Positions 34,649 to 42,606 of a stretch of DNA of 64,000 nt are shown here, piece by piece. Source of the DNA: Pseudomonadota bacterium (GTDB lineage Bacteria > Desulfobacterota > Binatia > Binatales > Binataceae); contig JAJPJA010000118.1 of assembly GCA_021324455.1 (NCBI GenBank), positions 1 through 64,000 of the forward strand, written 5' to 3'. Positions within the stretch are counted from its first letter, which is position 1. Each line of letters opens with the position of its first letter. The notes below the pieces were generated by a model. The model saw only the letters and a program-made list of their open reading frames with translations, made no database searches and was not told the origin of the DNA. The position numbers and the translations under genes are program-made.

Positions 34649-36019
34649 ATGATGATGAGCATTTCCGAGCTGCTGATCCTGATCGGGTGCGCGCTGGGAG
34701 CGGGCGTGGGGATGACCACGATCGGCGTGCTGATAGAGTTTTCCATGCGCAAGAAGGGGGTGGCGGCTGGGGGAGCGGCGGCAGAGCAGGCGGCCGCGGG
34801 GCGGCCGCCTGCTCTGCCGCCCGCCCCGTCTCCGGCATCGCCGCCGCAAGCGGCGGCGATGCCGGAGACGGCCGGTGCCGAGGCCCTGCCCACGCCATCT
34901 GCGCCCGCCGCACCGCCCATCCCGGCAGCGCAGGAGCAACCGCCGGCTGCGCCGCCGGTTGCTCCTGCGCTGCCCCAGGCAGCTCCGCCGCCTCCACCCC
35001 CGCTTCCGCAGGCCGCCGCTCCCCTCGAGGAGCCCAAACTCGAGGAGCCCAAACCGCAGGTCTCGCGCTTGCGTCTGGGGCTGCGCAAAACTCGCGACAA
35101 TTTCATGGGCCGCCTGCGCGCCGTTATCGGCGGCGGTGCCAGTGCCGATGAAATCTACGAAGGCCTCGAGGAAGCTTTGATCGCCGCCGATGTCGGCGTC
35201 GAGGCGAGCACCAGGCTGGTGGAAGCGGTGCGCAAGCGGCTCAAGAACAGCGCCACCGCCGACGGTATCCGCGAATCCCTCAAGGAAGAGATCGCCGCAC
35301 TGCTGGCCGCCGTGGAGCGGCCGCCCGCCGATTCCGGCGCCGTTCCGCTGGTCATCATGCTGGTCGGCGTCAATGGCGTCGGCAAGACAACCACGGTGGC
35401 CAAACTGGCCGCGATGCTCAAGCAGGAGCGCGGACCGGTTCTGGTCGCCGCCGCCGATACTTTCCGCGCCGCCGCCATCGAGCAGTTGGAGATCTGGTGC
35501 CAGCGGGTCGGTGTCGAGATTATCAAGCAGAAGGCCGGTTCCGATCCCGCCGCGGTGGCGTTCGACGCGGTCAAGGCGGCCAAGGCGCGCAATTCGCCCA
35601 CGGTGCTGATCGACACCGCCGGCCGGCTGCAGACCAAAGTCAACCTGATGGAGGAGCTTAAGAAAATCGCGCGCGTGATCGGGCGTGAGATGCCCGGGGC
35701 GCCGCATGAAACCTGGCTGGTGCTCGACGCCAACACTGGTCAGAATGCGCTCAGCCAGGCCAAAATTTTCGCCGACGCTGTGCCGCTCACCGGCGTGGTG
35801 CTGGCCAAGCTTGATTCGACCGCCAAGGGCGGTGTGGTGGTGGCGATTGCCGATCGTCTCAAACTGCCGGTGCGCTTTGTCGGAGTTGGCGAAGAGATCG
35901 CCGACCTGCGCCCGTTCGACGGCCGCGAATTCGCCGAAGAGCTGTTCGCCGCCGACGAGAGCGGCCACCCAGGCTGGAAAGTCGTACGCAGCTTGACAGT
36001 CTTTAAGGTCAAAAAATAG
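34649..36019 (+). CDS. ftsY: Signal recognition particle receptor FtsY
   Basis: 456 residues. The SRP GTPase core at the C-terminus is complete: helical N domain (GLEEALIAADVGVEAS), P-loop GVNGVGKTTTVAKLA, DTFRAAAIEQLE, DTAGRLQ, the guanine-specificity region AKLDSTAKGG and GVGEEIADLRPFD. It docks ribosome-SRP complexes at the membrane. The N-terminus is unusual: a true membrane helix at about residues 5-28, as in some delta-proteobacterial receptors. It is followed by a Pro/Ala-rich linker (about 35-138) ending in the direct repeat LEEPKLEEPK. Three large palindromes lie in the linker's coding DNA (separate entry). It heads a conserved block with zapB, zapA, 6S RNA, cyclo-ligase and rny. Confidence 0.95.
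   Translation: MMMSISELLILIGCALGAGVGMTTIGVLIEFSMRKKGVAAGGAAAEQAAAGRPPALPPAPSPASPPQAAAMPETAGAEALPTPSAPAAPPIPAAQEQPPAAPPVAPALPQAAPPPPPPLPQAAAPLEEPKLEEPKPQVSRLRLGLRKTRDNFMGRLRAVIGGGASADEIYEGLEEALIAADVGVEASTRLVEAVRKRLKNSATADGIRESLKEEIAALLAAVERPPADSGAVPLVIMLVGVNGVGKTTTVAKLAAMLKQERGPVLVAAADTFRAAAIEQLEIWCQRVGVEIIKQKAGSDPAAVAFDAVKAAKARNSPTVLIDTAGRLQTKVNLMEELKKIARVIGREMPGAPHETWLVLDANTGQNALSQAKIFADAVPLTGVVLAKLDSTAKGGVVVAIADRLKLPVRFVGVGEEIADLRPFDGREFAEELFAADESGHPGWKVVRSLTVFKVKK
34777..34974. repeat. Three successive palindromes inside the ftsY linker
   Basis: Palindrome 1: arms 34777-34797 and 34801-34821, 21 bases each, perfect, 3-base loop. Palindrome 2: arms 34826-34847 and 34850-34871, 22 bases each, perfect, 2-base loop. 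Palindrome 3: arms 34924-34942 and 34956-34974, 19 bases, perfect, with a partly paired 13-base centre. The three have different sequences, all stay in frame, and encode Ala/Pro/Gln stretches at about residues 43-58, 60-75 and 92-109. This resembles palindromic elements that insert into genes in frame. Confidence 0.85.
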
Positions 36020-36042
36020 ATTAGCGTTGGAAAGCATTAATC

Positions 36043-36291
36043 ATGTCATTTGAAATCCTCAAGCAGTTGGATGAACGGATAAAGGCGGTGATCGAGCGAA
36101 CCGAGCAGTTGCGGCAGGAGAATGCCCGGCTGAACGAGCAGTTGGAGCAAGGGCGGCGCCGTCTTGAGGAAGTAAGTGCGCAACTCAGACAAACCCAGGA
36201 GCAATGCCAGCAGCATGAAGCGGAGCGGGTCGAAGTGAAGGACCGGATCGAGAAGCTGTTGGCGCGGTTCGACGGGCTGGATTTGGCATAG
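36043..36291 (+). CDS. ZapB-like coiled-coil cell-division protein
   Basis: 82 residues that are almost entirely a heptad-repeat coiled coil (EQLRQENARLNEQLEQGRRR... to KDRIEKLLARFDGL). Charge and length match ZapB and the small coiled-coil proteins encoded upstream of zapA in many Proteobacteria. ZapB links ZapA and the Z-ring to the chromosome terminus. Assignment rests on architecture and on the zapA gene six bases downstream. GGAAAG lies at a suitable distance before the ATG. It follows ftsY by 23 bases. Confidence 0.7.
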   Translation: MSFEILKQLDERIKAVIERTEQLRQENARLNEQLEQGRRRLEEVSAQLRQTQEQCQQHEAERVEVKDRIEKLLARFDGLDLA

Positions 36292-36297
36292 CCGGCG

Positions 36298-36573
36298 ATG
36301 GCCAACGTCAGCGTCCAGATTTTGGGGCAGAACCTGGTGGTAGCCAGTGATGCGGACGCTGACTGGGTACGGGCGCTCGCGCGCACGGTCGAGGAACGGG
36401 GTAGAGCTATCCGCGCCCGCACACGCGCGATCAACGCCGTCGATCTGGCGATTCTGACGGCGCTTAACCTGGCCGAAGATCTGGAGCGGCTGCGCATTGA
36501 GCATCGCGAACTGCTCGACCAGATCGACGCGCTCAACAAGCGGTTGTCGGAATCTTTTGAAGGGAACGAATAA
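36298..36573 (+). CDS. zapA: Cell division protein ZapA
   Basis: 91 residues. The N-terminal beta-beta-alpha part (NVSVQILGQNLVV...DWVRALARTVEERGRAI) and the C-terminal coiled coil (DLAILTALNLAEDLERLRIEHRELLDQI) match ZapA. ZapA binds and bundles FtsZ at midcell. It lies directly after the ZapB-like gene. The next 240 bases carry the probable 6S RNA, then the cyclo-ligase gene, the same order seen in many Proteobacteria. The length is typical for the family. Confidence 0.88.
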   Translation: MANVSVQILGQNLVVASDADADWVRALARTVEERGRAIRARTRAINAVDLAILTALNLAEDLERLRIEHRELLDQIDALNKRLSESFEGNE

Positions 36574-36602
36574 GCTATGAGCCCGGCCAGGACCGGGCGT
36601 TA

Positions 36603-36806
36603 GTGGGCGGCGGGGGGCAGTGGAGCACGACGAAATAAATTGCGCCGCTTGAGGACGGCAACTTGATGTGAAGGACGGTTCGGTCCACGGTATGGCAGCA
36701 AAGTTGCCGCACACGGCTCGCGATGGATTTTGCCTGATGAGTTGCCGGCCAGCGCATCGGTTGCCGCCGGCGAACAAGTCATGACCTGAGCCCCGCGCCC
36801 GCCATG
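36603..36806 (+). ncRNA. ssrS: Probable 6S RNA
   Basis: Position between zapA and the 5-formyl-THF cyclo-ligase gene is the classic locus of 6S RNA. The 5' GGGCGGCGGGGGGC stretch (36605-36618) can pair, with one bulge and one mismatch, with GCCCCGCGCCCGCC (36790-36803), giving the closing stem of an RNA of about 200 bases. Internal complementarity GGCAACTT (36657-36664) with AAGTTGCC, plus GGTTCGGTCC around 36675, is consistent with the long hairpin. No coding frame fits. 6S RNA mimics an open promoter and binds the RNA polymerase holoenzyme. Ends are approximate. Confidence 0.62.
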
Positions 36807-36814
36807 GAGATTGC

Positions 36815-37399
36815 GTGGCGGACCAAAAGCAGCGGTTGCGAAAAGCGATGCGGCATTGCCGCAGCGCTTTGCCACAGGAGCGGGCGGCGGCTCTTTCCCG
36901 GTTGATTCAGACCAGCGCCCTGACCCTGCCCTGCTACCGCAGCGCCGGCGCGGTGCTCCTGTACGCCGCGGTCGGCAACGAAGTCGCCACCAATCTGATC
37001 TTCGATGACGCGGTCCGCGGCGGCCGCTGCGTGTTTTTCCCGGTCCCGGACCCGGCCGCGGGTATTCTGTATTTCCGTTCGGCGCGCTCGCCCGGCGAGC
37101 TTGGCGAAGGTGCTTTCGGAATCCCGCAGCCGCGCGGCGGCGACAGATTCGAGCCCGGCCGCGCCGATGCGGTACTTTTCGTCCCCGGCCTTGCCTTCGG
37201 CAGGCAGGGACAACGGTTGGGCAGAGGTGGCGGGTTTTATGATCGTTTTCTGGCCTCGACGGGACCGGCAGTAACCGCAGTGGGACTGGCATATTCGTTC
37301 CAGGTGCTGGATCGGATACCGCAGGATCCCTGGGATCGGCGGCTCGATTACGTGGTAACCGAGTGCGCCGTCCTCGACGCGGCCAATCCCGGATCCTGA
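36815..37399 (+). CDS. 5-formyltetrahydrofolate cyclo-ligase
   Basis: 194 residues, the standard length. It converts 5-formyl-THF to 5,10-methenyl-THF using ATP. Key motifs are the N-terminal KQRLRKAMRHCRSALPQE, the basic/aromatic loop before FFPVPDP, and the diagnostic PGLAFGRQGQRLGRGGGFYDR, which forms the folate and nucleotide pocket. The start is GTG at 36815 preceded by GGAGATT. It follows the 6S RNA and may be transcribed together with it, and leads to rny 37 bases later. It is called fau or ygfA in other genomes. Confidence 0.93.
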   Translation: MADQKQRLRKAMRHCRSALPQERAAALSRLIQTSALTLPCYRSAGAVLLYAAVGNEVATNLIFDDAVRGGRCVFFPVPDPAAGILYFRSARSPGELGEGAFGIPQPRGGDRFEPGRADAVLFVPGLAFGRQGQRLGRGGGFYDRFLASTGPAVTAVGLAYSFQVLDRIPQDPWDRRLDYVVTECAVLDAANPGS

Positions 37400-37435
37400 G
37401 GGGCCTGATGGACGCGAAAAAGGAGGTGGTTCGAA

Positions 37436-38998
37436 GTGAACTTACTAATCGGGCTCATCCTGGGCCTGATTGCCGGTCTCATCGCGGCGGTGGCGATGTA
37501 TTTCTCCGCGCAGCGCGGCGAGACTTCAAAGACTGAAGCGGCTAAAGCCGAAGCTAACATCATACTTACGGAGGCACGAACCAAGGGCGAAATTCTGGTC
37601 AAGGAAGCGGAGGTCAAGGCCAAGGACCTGCTGGTGCAGGCCCGCACCGAGGCCGACAGCGAAATCCGCGAGCGCCGCCGCGAACTGACGGCGCTGGAAG
37701 GCAAACTTGAATCGCGCGAGGAGGTTTTTGAAAAACGAGTCGAAAGTTTCGAACGGCGCGAGGCCGATTTCAATCGCCGCGAACAGAGCCTGCGCGCGCG
37801 CGAAAAAACCCTCTCCGACAAGGAAGGCGAGCATCAGGCGCTCATCGATGAGGCCCGCCGCAAGCTGGAGGCGGTCGCCGGCCTGACGCGCGAGGAGGCC
37901 AAACGCTCCATTATCGACGAAGTCGTCGGACAGGCCCGCAACGAGGCGGCCAGGCATATCCGCCTGGTCGAAGAAGAGGCGCGCGAGGAGGCCGACCGCC
38001 GCGCCAAGCGCATCCTGACCGTCGCCATCGAGCGGATGGCCGGCGAATTCGTCGCCGAGCGCACGGTCTCGGTCGTCGCGCTGCCCTCGGACGAAATGAA
38101 GGGGCGGATCATCGGGCGCGAAGGGCGCAATATCCGCGCCATTGAGGCTGCCACCGGCGTCGATATCATCATCGACGACACCCCCGAAGCGGTCGTGATC
38201 TCGTGCCACAACCCAATCCGCCGCGAGATCGCGCGGGTGGGCCTGGAGCGGCTCATCTCCGACGGCCGCATTCATCCCGGCCGCATCGAGGAAGTCGTCC
38301 GCAAGGCCGAGCAGGAGGTCGAGGAATCGATGCGCGAGGCCGGACAGCGGGCGCTGCTGGAAGTCGGCGTTCACGGGGTGCATCCGGAACTGGTCAAGCT
38401 GCTCGGGATGCTCAAATACCGCTACAGCTACGCCCAGAACGTCCTGATGCATTCGATCGAAGCGGCGTTTTTGTGCGGCGCGATGGCGGCGGAGCTCGGA
38501 CTGAACGAAAAGCAGGCCCGCCGCGCCGCCCTGCTCCATGACATCGGCAAGGCGCTGACCCATGAGGTGGAAGGGTCGCATGCCCTGATCGGCGCGGAAC
38601 TGGCGCGCAAGTACGGCGAATCGGCCAAGATCGTCAACGCCATCGCGGCCCATCATGAGGAGGTCAAAGCCGAGACCATCCTCGCTCCGCTGGTTGACGC
38701 CGCCGACGCGCTCTCCGGCGCGCGGCCCGGCGCCCGCCGCGAGGTGCTGGAAAGCTACGTCAAACGGCTGGAGGACCTGGAGACTATCGCCAAGTCCTTC
38801 AAAGGCGTCGAAAAATGCTTCGCCGTGCAGGCGGGACGCGAGATGCGCATCATCGTCGAGCCGACCCAGGTCACCGACGACGATACCGTGCTGCTGGCCC
38901 GCGACGTCGCGCGCAAAATCGAAACCGACATGGCCTATCCGGGCCAGATCAAGGTGACGGTCATCAGGGAGGTGCGCTCCACCGAGCTGGCGCGCTAG
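37436..38998 (+). CDS. rny: Ribonuclease Y
   Basis: 520 residues. An N-terminal membrane helix (LLIGLILGLIAGLIAAVAMYF) is followed by a long charged coiled coil to about residue 190. A KH domain (KGRIIGREGRNIRAIEAATGVDIIIDDTP, split here for length: GRIIGREGRNIRA then VDIIIDDTPEAVV) follows. Next is an HD hydrolase domain with HSIEAAFLC, LLHDIGKAL and AHHEE supplying metal ligands. It is a membrane-attached endoribonuclease that starts mRNA decay. GTG start; AAGGAGG lies ten bases before it, one of the strongest ribosome sites in the window. It closes the ftsY-zapA-cyclo-ligase block. Confidence 0.95.
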   Translation: MNLLIGLILGLIAGLIAAVAMYFSAQRGETSKTEAAKAEANIILTEARTKGEILVKEAEVKAKDLLVQARTEADSEIRERRRELTALEGKLESREEVFEKRVESFERREADFNRREQSLRAREKTLSDKEGEHQALIDEARRKLEAVAGLTREEAKRSIIDEVVGQARNEAARHIRLVEEEAREEADRRAKRILTVAIERMAGEFVAERTVSVVALPSDEMKGRIIGREGRNIRAIEAATGVDIIIDDTPEAVVISCHNPIRREIARVGLERLISDGRIHPGRIEEVVRKAEQEVEESMREAGQRALLEVGVHGVHPELVKLLGMLKYRYSYAQNVLMHSIEAAFLCGAMAAELGLNEKQARRAALLHDIGKALTHEVEGSHALIGAELARKYGESAKIVNAIAAHHEEVKAETILAPLVDAADALSGARPGARREVLESYVKRLEDLETIAKSFKGVEKCFAVQAGREMRIIVEPTQVTDDDTVLLARDVARKIETDMAYPGQIKVTVIREVRSTELAR

Positions 38999-39057
38999 AA
39001 TAATGGCCGGGGCGATGCTCTTGCGATTGCGCAAAGTCGCGATATGATGGCGCCGCA

Positions 39058-39609
39058 ATGCCTTCGCTGCGTGAAGTGATGGAAGCCACGATGGCCCTGG
39101 AGCGGGAGACCATGGCACTGTACGCCCGCTACGCCAAGGTCTTCGAGCGCGACCCCAAATTCCAGGAGTTCTGGTATTCGATGGCGCGCGACGAGGCTAA
39201 CCACGTCGGCGCTCTGACCCTGGTTTCCACCGTGCTGGAATGCGAGGGGCTGCTGGAGCAGGCCAGTCCCTTTTCACTGGAAGACGAGACGGTCCGCCGC
39301 CTGCGCGCGATGCTGCGGCAGGCGGCGGCCGACGCCGGTCCCGCCTTGAGCATGGAAAAGGCTCTGGCGGTGGCGCTTGAGATCGAGGAATCGGAAATCG
39401 AGGATCGGGTCGGCGAGCTGCTTAAAGCCGTCAAACAGGAGCGCGAGTACGAGCGCTATCAGCGGCTGCTGGTGCACGACCTGGGCGACCTCAGCTACAT
39501 GATCGAATGCTACTGCCAGGACAGCTCGCTGCTTGCCCGATGCGACGCGCTGGTGGAGCGCCACGCCGAAGCGTTGCGCCAATCCGCCGCCGCCGCGCCC
39601 CGCGCCTGA
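39058..39609 (+). CDS. Ferritin-like (rubrerythrin-type) four-helix protein
   Basis: 183 residues, all helical. Candidate diiron ligands occur as E..xxH pairs: MALERETMALYARYA (Glu) with MARDEANHVGAL (ExxH), and EIEESEIEDRV (Glu) further on. No rubredoxin-type CxxC tail is present, so it is not a complete rubrerythrin. Family members handle iron, peroxide or oxygen. It starts 60 bases after rny and may be the last gene of that block. An exact partner or substrate cannot be given. Confidence 0.7.
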   Translation: MPSLREVMEATMALERETMALYARYAKVFERDPKFQEFWYSMARDEANHVGALTLVSTVLECEGLLEQASPFSLEDETVRRLRAMLRQAAADAGPALSMEKALAVALEIEESEIEDRVGELLKAVKQEREYERYQRLLVHDLGDLSYMIECYCQDSSLLARCDALVERHAEALRQSAAAAPRA

Positions 39610-39758
39610 ATTCAGCCGGCCGCGCTGACCGGCCGCAATGGCGTACTCCCGGAACTCAATCACAGGCTGGAAACAGGTGAGCGGGCTTTTTGGGTTGGAT
39701 TATAATCGGCATAGGACGGGCGTTTCCGCCTGCCGCCGCCGGGCACGCGTCCCTTGAC

Positions 39759-39787
39759 TTGACCCTGCGCGCGCCAGGCATTTAAAT
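39759..39787 (+). promoter_or_regulatory. Promoter of the tRNA pair
   Basis: TTGACC (39759-39764), a 17-base spacer and TTAAAT (39782-39787), with the mature tRNA-Gln beginning 13 bases later. A second perfect TATAAT at 39701-39706 lies further upstream without a clear -35. Confidence 0.5.
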
Positions 39788-39799
39788 GGATTGACGTGC

Positions 39800-39875
39800 T
39801 GAGGAGTCGGCTAATTGGCAAGCCACCTGACTCTGGATCAGGCGATTGAAGGTTCGAGTCCTTCCTCCTCAGCCA
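39800..39875 (+). tRNA. tRNA-Gln (anticodon CTG)
   Basis: A full cloverleaf is visible: acceptor TGAGGAG pairing with CTCCTCA, D-arm with GGCTAATTGGCAAGCC, anticodon stem CCTGA/TCAGG with loop CTCTGGA (anticodon CTG, reads CAG), T-arm GAAGG-TTCGAGT-CCTTC, discriminator G and an encoded CCA. Followed 23 bases later by tRNA-Glu. Confidence 0.96.
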
Positions 39876-39898
39876 ATTTCTGCCATAGCTCCGCTGAC

Positions 39899-39973
39899 GG
39901 TCCCATCGTCTAGTGGTCAGGACACCGGCCTCTCACGTCGGTAACGCGGGTTCGACTCCCGCTGGGATCACCA
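39899..39973 (+). tRNA. tRNA-Glu (anticodon CTC)
   Basis: Acceptor GGTCCCA pairs with TGGGATC (one G-T pair). The anticodon stem CCGGC/GTCGG has loop CTCTCAC (anticodon CTC, reads GAG). The T-arm is GCGGG-TTCGACT-CCCGC, and the CCA end is encoded. It is co-oriented and probably co-transcribed with tRNA-Gln. Confidence 0.96.
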
Positions 39974-40006
39974 TCGCCCGCAGCGATTCGCGTAAGCACC
40001 CGCTCC

Positions 40007-40065
40007 AGACCGCCGCGGACTGCGCGGAGCTGCCGCCCCGATACGCCGGAAGTCCGCGGCAGTCT
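40007..40065 (+). terminator. Long imperfect stem downstream of tRNA-Glu
   Basis: Arms 40007-40021 and 40051-40065 pair at 14 of 15 positions around a 29-base interior. It begins 34 bases after the tRNA-Glu CCA. Probably a transcript-ending structure; no T-tract follows. Confidence 0.4.
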
Positions 40066-40164
40066 GTCCGCCTGAACGATTCCAGCCTGCCTGCACCTTC
40101 AGGAAAAATTCGTTGCGCCGTTGAAGCATTGCGCCCGCGCCGGTGTTCAACCGCCAGCTCCGCG

Positions 40165-40380
40165 TCAATCGTCGTGGTGGCGGTGCTCTCCGATCTCATG
40201 CCCGACCACCGCCCCGCCCGCGCCGCCCACCAGCGCGCCGATCACCGGATGACCCACCGCTTCGCCGGCCAGAGCGCCGCCGCCCGCCCCCACGCCCGCG
40301 CCGATTCCGGTATCGGAACAACCGCCTATCGCCGCCATAAGAAAAAGCAAACCGACCACAGTCAGTCCTTTGAATGTCAT
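40165..40380 (-). CDS. Small glycine-zipper lipoprotein
   Basis: 71 residues from ATG at 40380, with GAGGAGG nine bases upstream. The N-terminal signal ends in a lipobox (LLFLMAAIGGC). The mature part is a glycine-zipper: GIGAGVGAGGGALAGEAVG and ALVGGAGGAVVGHEIG, ending in HRHHDD. Glycine-zipper lipoproteins of this size sit in the cell envelope and often pack as helical hairpins in the outer membrane; specific roles vary and are mostly unknown. It faces the tRNA genes and lies next to another tiny lipoprotein gene in an AT-richer stretch. Confidence 0.72.
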   Translation of the reverse strand: MTFKGLTVVGLLFLMAAIGGCSDTGIGAGVGAGGGALAGEAVGHPVIGALVGGAGGAVVGHEIGEHRHHDD

Positions 40381-40585
40381 CTGTGCGTCCTCCTCAATGG
40401 TTCGAAACATTCGCCATTGTTGAAGCGGCCGGGAACCCCCCAAGCCGGTGCGGTACAAGAACCAACACTCCCGTAAACCGCTCCAACATCATTTCCCTGA
40501 TGTCCTAATGCCGATTCATATATTTTCTTGAGTTTTTTTCGTATGTTCGATTGTATATTTTCTGATTCCGCATATATTGCCCGTT

Positions 40586-40603
40586 AACAGTCTGCAGACT
40601 GTT
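40586..40603. repeat. Perfect 18-base palindrome
   Basis: AACAGTCTGCAGACTGTT is fully self-complementary. It lies 17 bases beyond the stop of the small lipoprotein gene at 40621, next to a strongly AT-rich 100-base stretch (about 40480-40585). It could be an operator or a transcript end; no T-tract follows it. Confidence 0.65.
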
Positions 40604-40620
40604 CTGATACTGACGGCTGT

Positions 40621-40806
40621 TTATAGCCATTCGGGTCTGAACCCCCATCCTTCATCATGGCGCCATGGGCGATAGGCCCTATAGATCGGACCATAACCGT
40701 AGTTCGAACCACACGAACGATTCCATCCGTCGTCCAACGCGCAACCGGCGGCGCCGGCACTCGCCACCAGCGCGACACAAGCCAATACCGTTCGCAACCT
40801 GTTCAC
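40621..40806 (-). CDS. Very small lipoprotein
   Basis: 61 residues starting at GTG 40806, with CAGGAG about ten bases before it. The signal ends with the lipobox ASAGAAGC near residue 22. The rest is rich in Tyr, Trp, Gly and Arg (SCGSNYGYGPIYRAYRPW) and ends in FRPEWL. No family is recognised. It is likely expressed as an envelope protein. The ribosome site and the signal peptide are the reasons for calling it; protein-level support is absent. Confidence 0.5.
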   Translation of the reverse strand: MNRLRTVLACVALVASAGAAGCALDDGWNRSCGSNYGYGPIYRAYRPWRHDEGWGFRPEWL

Positions 40807-41400
40807 TTCTTTGAATCTCCTGTTCGCAGAATGAGGGGCGCAATGCGCGTGCCAGCCGTTTCGGTTTTAGGTTTCGAGGCGCACAGCGAGTTTTGGCTTG
40901 CGGGCCTGAGCCGGCCCTCGATGAATTGGGGTATGTCGCGTCCAGCGCGTAAAAACTCCATGGATGTTGCAGCTTGGTTTATGGAGGTTTGGTGGCGCAC
41001 GGCATCGCGCTCCCTGGGCGCATCGACGCCAAAACCGCAATCGCGAGCGAAATACGTTCGGCCTTTGTTGAAAATTCGATGAAATAATAACACTAACGCG
41101 GAAGATAATATGTATAGACACTTTCAATCAAAAGCATCTATCGCTCCTGTTTAACTATTGCGTTTGACATTGAGACGGCAATCGTCTGTAATCACCGTTG
41201 CGGAGTTTCAATCAGGCGTCAGGCATAGTGCACAATCGGAAGTTATTAGTCACTGGACAAAATCCGATTGACCCTGATGGTTGCCGCTGATAGGATTGCG
41301 CGCGTTGCAGACGGATTGAGGAGAGCAAGGCCGCAGTCGTTCAGCCCCCCGGCATCGAGCCATCGCCGCTGAGGGCAATTCGGACCGGAAATTTATTTGA
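40807..41400. other. 594-base gene-free, AT-richer stretch
   Basis: I see no credible gene. A 96-codon minus-strand frame at 40803-41093 lacks any family features and a ribosome site. The section 41085-41240 is clearly AT-richer than the surroundings. It contains TTTAACTATTGCGTTTGACATTGAGA-type sequence around 41151, which could hold the promoter for the SGNH gene at 41401. Confidence 0.5.
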
Positions 41401-42606
41401 ATGCATCGCCGCAGGAATGAAAGCGCCCGCGGCAGCGGGAAGCTGCTGGCCGGAGTCGCGCTGGCGCTGGCCAGCGGCATTTTGAGCCTTGCGCTGGTCG
41501 AAATCGTACTGCGCGGGGTAGGAATCGATCGGCTTCCGGTCATCTGGGCCAACGAAATAGGGACCGGATACGTCGATTCCGGCGACGGCATCTATCGCTT
41601 CGACTCCGCCTTGAACATGGAGCGGATGCGGCCGCATTACGAGCGCGGCATGTTCTTCAACGGTTACCATTGGCGCCACGCGGGAGACTGGATGGGTTTC
41701 CGCAATCCCGTCGATCGGCATCGGGTGGATATCGCGCTGATCGGGGACTCGATGGTTTACGGGCACGGCCTGGACGAGTCGCAAACGATTCGCAGCGATC
41801 TCGAACGGATCGCGCATCGGCCGGTGGCGAATTTGGGCGAGCAGTCGGCCGCGATGGATTACGAGTACGAGATACTCAAGCATGACGCGGCGCGCCTGAA
41901 TCCGCCCTGGGTGTTCATTTTTTTCCTGAACAATGACATCAGCGATCTGGAATCCCGGCTGACTGAAACGGAGATGCGGCGCTTTCTGGCGCTGCCGATC
42001 GAAGATCACACCACGCGCTATTTCGATCTCAAGCCGCCGCGCCATTTCAGCCGCTCAGCCGGACGGCTGCGGAATTTATACGTGGTGCGCAGCGCCCTGA
42101 TGTTCAAGCATCTGATGCAGGGGCGCATCGCAAAGCTTCAGGAGTGGCGGCGGCGCAATCCGGTGGCCGGGGCGGGAGCGGAAATCGCGGTTCCGGCCGA
42201 CATCTCCGGGGTCAAAGGCACTGCGGCCGGCGGCGAAATGTCGGATCAGCCCGCATGGATGAGTGAGCCGCCGTTCGCCGGCGACAACTTCAAACAACTG
42301 GCGATGGAGTTTCATCTGCGGGCCATACTCAAGGCGAATGATTTCGCCAACCGCCGCGGGATGCGTCTGACTTATGTTTTCATCGCGGTCCCGCAGCCTG
42401 ATGACGAGCTCTTCGAGCGGATCATCGGCGATTATTGCGCGGCCAATCATATCCAGTTCTTCAGTCTGCGACCGGCGCTGGAACGCGCGCGGCGCGCGGG
42501 TATCGACATCTATTTGCCGGGCGATGGCCATTTTTCGGCGCAGGGCGCGGCCGTGACCGCCCGCACGCTGGCCGATCAGTTTCATCTGCGCCAGACGGCG
42601 CGCTGA
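41401..42606 (+). CDS. Membrane-anchored SGNH/GDSL-like hydrolase
   Basis: 401 residues with one N-terminal membrane anchor (LLAGVALALASGILSLALVEIVL). It has the SGNH block I GDSMVYGHGLDE (catalytic Ser), a middle FFLNNDISDLE with a block III-like Asn, and the C-terminal DGHFSAQGA carrying Asp and His. The bulk of the protein is therefore periplasmic or extracytoplasmic. Members acylate or deacylate polysaccharides and lipids; AlgJ/AlgX-like proteins have a similar layout. The ribosome site is weak. It is isolated, with an AT-rich upstream region and a broken gene downstream. Confidence 0.8.
   Translation: MHRRRNESARGSGKLLAGVALALASGILSLALVEIVLRGVGIDRLPVIWANEIGTGYVDSGDGIYRFDSALNMERMRPHYERGMFFNGYHWRHAGDWMGFRNPVDRHRVDIALIGDSMVYGHGLDESQTIRSDLERIAHRPVANLGEQSAAMDYEYEILKHDAARLNPPWVFIFFLNNDISDLESRLTETEMRRFLALPIEDHTTRYFDLKPPRHFSRSAGRLRNLYVVRSALMFKHLMQGRIAKLQEWRRRNPVAGAGAEIAVPADISGVKGTAAGGEMSDQPAWMSEPPFAGDNFKQLAMEFHLRAILKANDFANRRGMRLTYVFIAVPQPDDELFERIIGDYCAANHIQFFSLRPALERARRAGIDIYLPGDGHFSAQGAAVTARTLADQFHLRQTAR

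Noticed and set aside
40803-41093. A 96-codon minus-strand frame upstream of the tiny lipoprotein
   Set aside because: No ribosome site, no signal or family features, in an AT-rich gap.
39899-41400. Integration site using the tRNA-Glu 3' end
   Set aside because: No duplicated tRNA 3' segment, integrase or phage gene is visible nearby.
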